Assembly (NCBI RefSeq): GCF_002909235.1
Contig: NZ_PHQQ01000033.1
Span: 1 to 55,416, forward strand
Length of the DNA stretch: 55,416 nucleotides
Source of the DNA: Arenibacter catalasegens
Lineage (GTDB): Bacteria; Bacteroidota; Bacteroidia; Flavobacteriales; Flavobacteriaceae
Direction: 5' to 3'
Positions within the stretch are counted from its first letter, which is position 1. Each line of letters begins with the position of its first letter. A model generated the notes under the pieces. That model was not told the origin of the DNA, did no database searches, and saw only the letters and a list, made by a program, of their open reading frames with translations. The position numbers and the translations under genes were made by a program. Positions 53,901 through 55,416 of the stretch are shown piece after piece.

Positions 53901-54324
53901 CGTTGAACCAAAAACTATCGGTAAAGGTAAAGGCTAGGGATCCCACTAATCCACTGCCTAGAATTGCCAAAGCTTTACTATTGGTGATGATTTCTTCCTT
54001 GGGAATAAGTTTTCTAGTTAGGTTGGTAATGGTCCAAAACATGAAAAGTATGGTGAAGGCGCTGGAAACCCCGGAAACGAGGTTCACCATCTTGGCAACC
54101 TGTGAGGGTTCTAAGGCAAACATCGCCATAAATGCCCCGATCATCTGTAGTAAAGGTGCTCCTGGAGGGTGTCCAACCTGTAATTTAGCTGCAGTTGAAA
54201 TATATTCACCGGCATCCCAGAAACTACTAGTGGGTTCAACGGTTATGCTGTAAGTTATAAGGGCTATAAAAAAAACAAACCATCCCGTGATGGTGTCCCA
54301 TTTCTTGAAATTTTTTGAAAACAT
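50992..54324 (-). CDS. DUF2723 (GT117-type) membrane protein, probable protein O-glycosylation role
   Basis: The 1110-residue protein starts with a DUF2723 domain (about 10-170): SITVEPTSSFWDAGEYISTA, with the Asp-Glu pair typical of GT-C glycosyltransferases, then VGHPPGAPLLQMIGAFMAMF. About 11-13 membrane helices run to about residue 610. The C-terminal 450 residues are soluble, probably periplasmic, and end in helical, TPR-like sequence. Family members are GT-C type and have been proposed to glycosylate exported proteins in Bacteroidota; acceptor and sugar here are unknown. A near -7 box (TAAATTCG) lies upstream. Confidence 0.85.
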   Translation of the reverse strand: MFSKNFKKWDTITGWFVFFIALITYSITVEPTSSFWDAGEYISTAAKLQVGHPPGAPLLQMIGAFMAMFALEPSQVAKMVNLVSGVSSAFTILFMFWTITNLTRKLIPKEEIITNSKALAILGSGLVGSLAFTFTDSFWFNATETEVYAMASLIMSLLLWLGLKWVDDLENPRGNKWIILIAYVVGLTFGIQFMGFLAIPTIGLLYYFKTYKTTTIKNFLLANIIVVAILMLVYKFSLTYVLNVFGWSEVFFINTIGLPFNSGTIIMGLIFIAVFYWGLRYTRNNNYTIANTIVLCLMFLFLGFSSWLMLPIRANADVVINENDPSDARSLLAYYNREQYPGVDSPVYGAYYSDTFAPAGDEKDEKPKYEKDLKAGKYIIVNNYKDALQGPNPLHVGLLPRMWSEQNAENYMKYFDPLTFKIKSDYLGNNELRDAVNQFKDGYAKGEIDTSQYMKFLREFGEYIQVEPPTVMQNIKYMFEFQFGYMYWRYFMWNYVGKQDDIQGRYDNHGNWLSGINFIDNARLGSQENLPSDIKNNKGRNTYFFLPLLLGIIGLIFQVSKNPKQFWALFVFFMFTGIAIQFYTNPAIFQPRERDYSLVGSFYVFGIWIGLGVYGLFDEFQKLLSPKILAPGLTILCLLAVPGVMAFQNWDDHDRSDRFTAKSTAKAYLQSTKEDAGAILFTIGDNDTFPLWYAQEIEGFRTDVRVVNTSLFATDWYIDQMKKKAYESDAIPSQLTHEVYRWGSRDAIYFNELTESRWDIKDFMNWVGSDKDQTKFRSILQKKGADLSQYSESNLDVVFYPTNKIRVPVNKKNVLESGLVKAKDSALIVDYIDIDLPKSALPKNRILMLDIIANNDWKRPIYFSGGSFDPAEYIWMKDYLQLDGLVYKLVPIKTTNRSSYEMGRVDADLMYDIVKKWDWGNAGSANIYHDVQTRTQGLSYRGNLARLTETLINDNKIEKAKDVINIAMENMPVEYFGYYAFVEPFVDGYYKVGETDKARSLFQKLKIIYQERLDYFANLPFEEQRLFLDEIIPDLEAYSRNIDILITNQDKENAEKETLIFNEYIAKFERFYRNDPMENIQAPTSDPDIMDSTIMDVIPEEELDSIAIPE

Positions 54325-54560
54325 GCGGTTTGTCGTTTATCCGAAGGGCGAATTTACTAATTTAATAATATAAAGGGATATATATTTCATAAACCTTTAA
54401 CATGTTTTATAGGGCAAAGAATCCATTATTGACAGTCTATGGGCAATGTTCCTGATGAGACCAGCTTTGAATAGGAGTTCTAATAGTTTAGCTAAAACCC
54501 CTGAATTATAAGGGTTCGAAAGAATATGTTTTTATTTTTTTTGGAATATGCTCAAAAATA

Positions 54561-54591
54561 TTTGTGCATATAAAACTTTGTTCTAAATTTG
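54561..54591 (+). promoter_or_regulatory. Promoter TTTG-N19-TAAATTTG for tRNA-Gln
   Basis: TTTG (54561-54564), 19 bases, and TAAATTTG (54584-54591) match the consensus exactly, 18 bases before the mature tRNA. Confidence 0.75.
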
Positions 54592-54609
54592 CACGCTCAA
54601 ACGAGGTAG

Positions 54610-54681
54610 TGGCCTATGGTGTAATTGGTAACACAGCTGGTTTTGGTCCAGTCGTTCTAGGTTCGAGTCCTAGTAGGCCAA
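54610..54681 (+). tRNA. tRNA-Gln(TTG)
   Basis: The acceptor TGGCCTA/TAGGCCA, discriminator A, anticodon arm GCTGG-TTTTGGT-CCAGT with anticodon TTG, and T-arm CTAGG TTCGAGT CCTAG are all visible. No CCA is encoded. Confidence 0.97.
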
Positions 54682-54687
54682 CGTTGC

Positions 54688-54722
54688 AATCCCCTGATTC
54701 TATTGGTTTCAGGGGATTTTTA
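54688..54722 (+). terminator. Terminator after tRNA-Gln
   Basis: ATCCCCTGA, 11-base loop, TCAGGGGAT and T-run form a 9-bp stem starting 7 bases past the tRNA. Just after it lies a direct repeat GGTACAACA (about 54731 and 54743). Confidence 0.85.
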
Positions 54723-54861
54723 TTTTTCAGGTACAACATAGGTACAACAAATTGGGTTTTTCAATCACTAAAAGATTATTCATTTGAATCTATTTTATTC
54801 TTTATTAAATATTCAGCACTGAAAATAAGAAATCAAGAACAATTTCTAGATATTTGGATAT

Positions 54862-55120
54862 TTATGCAAATAGTTGAGTTAATCTAATTAGGAAGAATTC
54901 TGTATTTCTAACACCTCTAAATTGTGCTCTGAATGTATTTATTTTATCGTTGAACGATTCTGCGGAAGTATTGGTGCTTCTATTTATAAAATAGTTTAGG
55001 ATCTACCTATAATTGAGGGAAATGGTATTGGTAATCGTATTGAATGCCCTAAATCCCGTATTTTCCACATCTTTGTACCAATGGGCCAGTTTTGTGTACG
55101 CTACCTGTATGGTTGTTAGT
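54862..55120 (-). pseudogene. 5'-truncated, broken ISL3-like transposase
   Basis: The minus strand reads VAYTKLAHWYKDVENTGFRA, then NTITNTISLNYR, an in-frame TAG, ILNYFINRSTNTS, then AESFNDKINTFRAQFRGVRN and a natural stop at 54862-54864. This is the C-terminal end of an ISL3/IS204-type DDE transposase common in Bacteroidota. The 5' part is gone: upstream the frame meets a stop and switches to unrelated sequence near 55121. It is an old, inactive remnant beside tRNA-Gln. Confidence 0.8.
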
Positions 55121-55314
55121 CAAGCAGTAATTCCTTAATTCATTCAAATCAAGAACAAAGTCATTTATAGTTAAACCTTGTGAGGTCAAACTAATTTTTG
55201 TTTTTAGGTATGACTTATACCAGTCTTTCCATGTTTCGTGCATGTTTTCCGGGTCGTCGATTAACTTTAGGAATTTCCCCCAATCTTTTTTCGGATCAAG
55301 ACCAATTGTTGTGT
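55121..55314 (-). pseudogene. Unrecognised coding fragment between two transposase copies
   Basis: The minus strand is open across this stretch and reads TIGLDPKKDWGKFLKLIDDP, then HETWKDWYKSYLKTKISL and TINDFVLDLNELRNYCL. There is an ATG at 55243 but the likeness to coding sequence extends upstream of it without a start. I do not recognise the protein. It looks like part of a gene that was cut by the flanking transposase sequences. The open frame runs on to 55049 into the transposase remnant in a wrong frame. Confidence 0.4.
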
Positions 55315-55416
55315 TTATGCAAAGATTGTAGTTAGTCTATAAAGGAAGAATTCTACATTTTTCACACCCCTGAACTGTGCCCTAAAAGCTTTTATTTTTG
55401 CATTGAACGATTCTGC
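55315..55416 (-). CDS. ISL3-like transposase, C-terminus only (runs off window)
   Basis: The last 33 residues and stop (TAA, complement of 55315-55317) are present: AESFNAKIKAFRAQFRGVKN, then VEFFLYRLTTIFA. The frame is open to the window edge with no damage, unlike the copy at 54862. The two copies are clearly related but differ at many positions, so they are separate insertions, not a recent duplication. Whether the element is complete cannot be judged here. Confidence 0.8.
   Translation of the reverse strand, partial: AESFNAKIKAFRAQFRGVKNVEFFLYRLTTIFA

Noticed and set aside
54724..54860. Integrase remnant after tRNA-Gln
   Set aside because: The GGTACAACA repeat recalls integrase-adjacent sequence, but no integrase motif can be read in any frame.
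54564..54887. 107-codon ORF over tRNA-Gln
   Set aside because: It runs through a tRNA gene and its terminator.
1..55416. CRISPR array, prophage or defence island
   Set aside because: No regularly spaced repeats, cas genes, phage structural genes or known defence genes are visible; tandem repeats at 79-122 and 364-619 have no spacers.

Overview
The window reads as about 54 kb of core chromosome from a marine-type member of the Flavobacteriaceae (Bacteroidota). The evidence is AT-rich spacers, the near absence of Shine-Dalgarno sequences, several promoters matching the Bacteroidota form (TTG or TTTG, about 19 bases, then TAnnTTTG), tRNA genes without an encoded CCA, and gene content typical of the family: ExbB/ExbD/ExbD, a DUF2723 membrane protein, MMPL, an M61 peptidase, sucAB and rplM-rpsI-rpsB-tsf. 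The genus cannot be fixed from sequence alone.

The two edges carry mobile-element scars. On the left are a 22-bp tandem repeat like an IS21-type end, a tRNA-Leu(UAG) gene fragment cut at its anticodon stem, and a 134-bp tandem repeat that copies the tRNA end and its terminator. On the right, tRNA-Gln(UUG) is followed by a decayed ISL3-like transposase remnant, an unrecognised coding fragment, and the C-terminus of a second, apparently intact transposase that runs off the window.

Positions 0.8-8 kb are accessory metabolism: a membrane-anchored FMN/3Fe-4S glutamate-synthase-like protein, an Nramp-family transporter without the usual metal-binding motifs, an internally deleted dehydrogenase-like remnant, a Tat-exported Gfo/Idh/MocA oxidoreductase and a two-domain alpha/beta hydrolase. 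From 8 to 13.5 kb there is a large regulator fusing cyclase, TolB-like, TPR and AraC domains, a dead GNAT acetyltransferase gene, a zinc-free MDR oxidoreductase and small membrane proteins. From 13.5 to 20.4 kb lie a sugar porter, Kdo transferase, a DegT-type aminotransferase and galE (envelope sugar functions). From 20.4 to 27.1 kb lie sucA-sucB, a retropepsin-like protease, TatD and type I asparaginase.

From 27.2 to 30.5 kb there is tRNA-Ser and a TonB-energising cluster exbB-orf-exbD-exbD, then an outer-membrane barrel. From 30.5 to 43.7 kb a mostly minus-strand housekeeping block carries rplM-rpsI, rpsB-tsf, pyrH-frr, an MMPL exporter, asnS and rpoN with a PAP2-like gene. A plus-strand M61 peptidase gene splits tsf from pyrH. 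From 44 to 54.3 kb lie a lipoprotein, polA, glycosylasparaginase, cutC, a metallophosphoesterase, a thioredoxin-fold protein without redox cysteines, and the 1110-residue DUF2723 protein.

I do not see a CRISPR array, a prophage, a complete mobile element or a clear new defence system. The best leads are the cyclase/TolB/TPR/AraC fusion, ribosomal protein S2 with an added helix-hairpin-helix domain, the cysteine-free thioredoxin, the atypical Nramp transporter, the strong hairpin between rpsB and tsf, and the two tRNA-linked scars.
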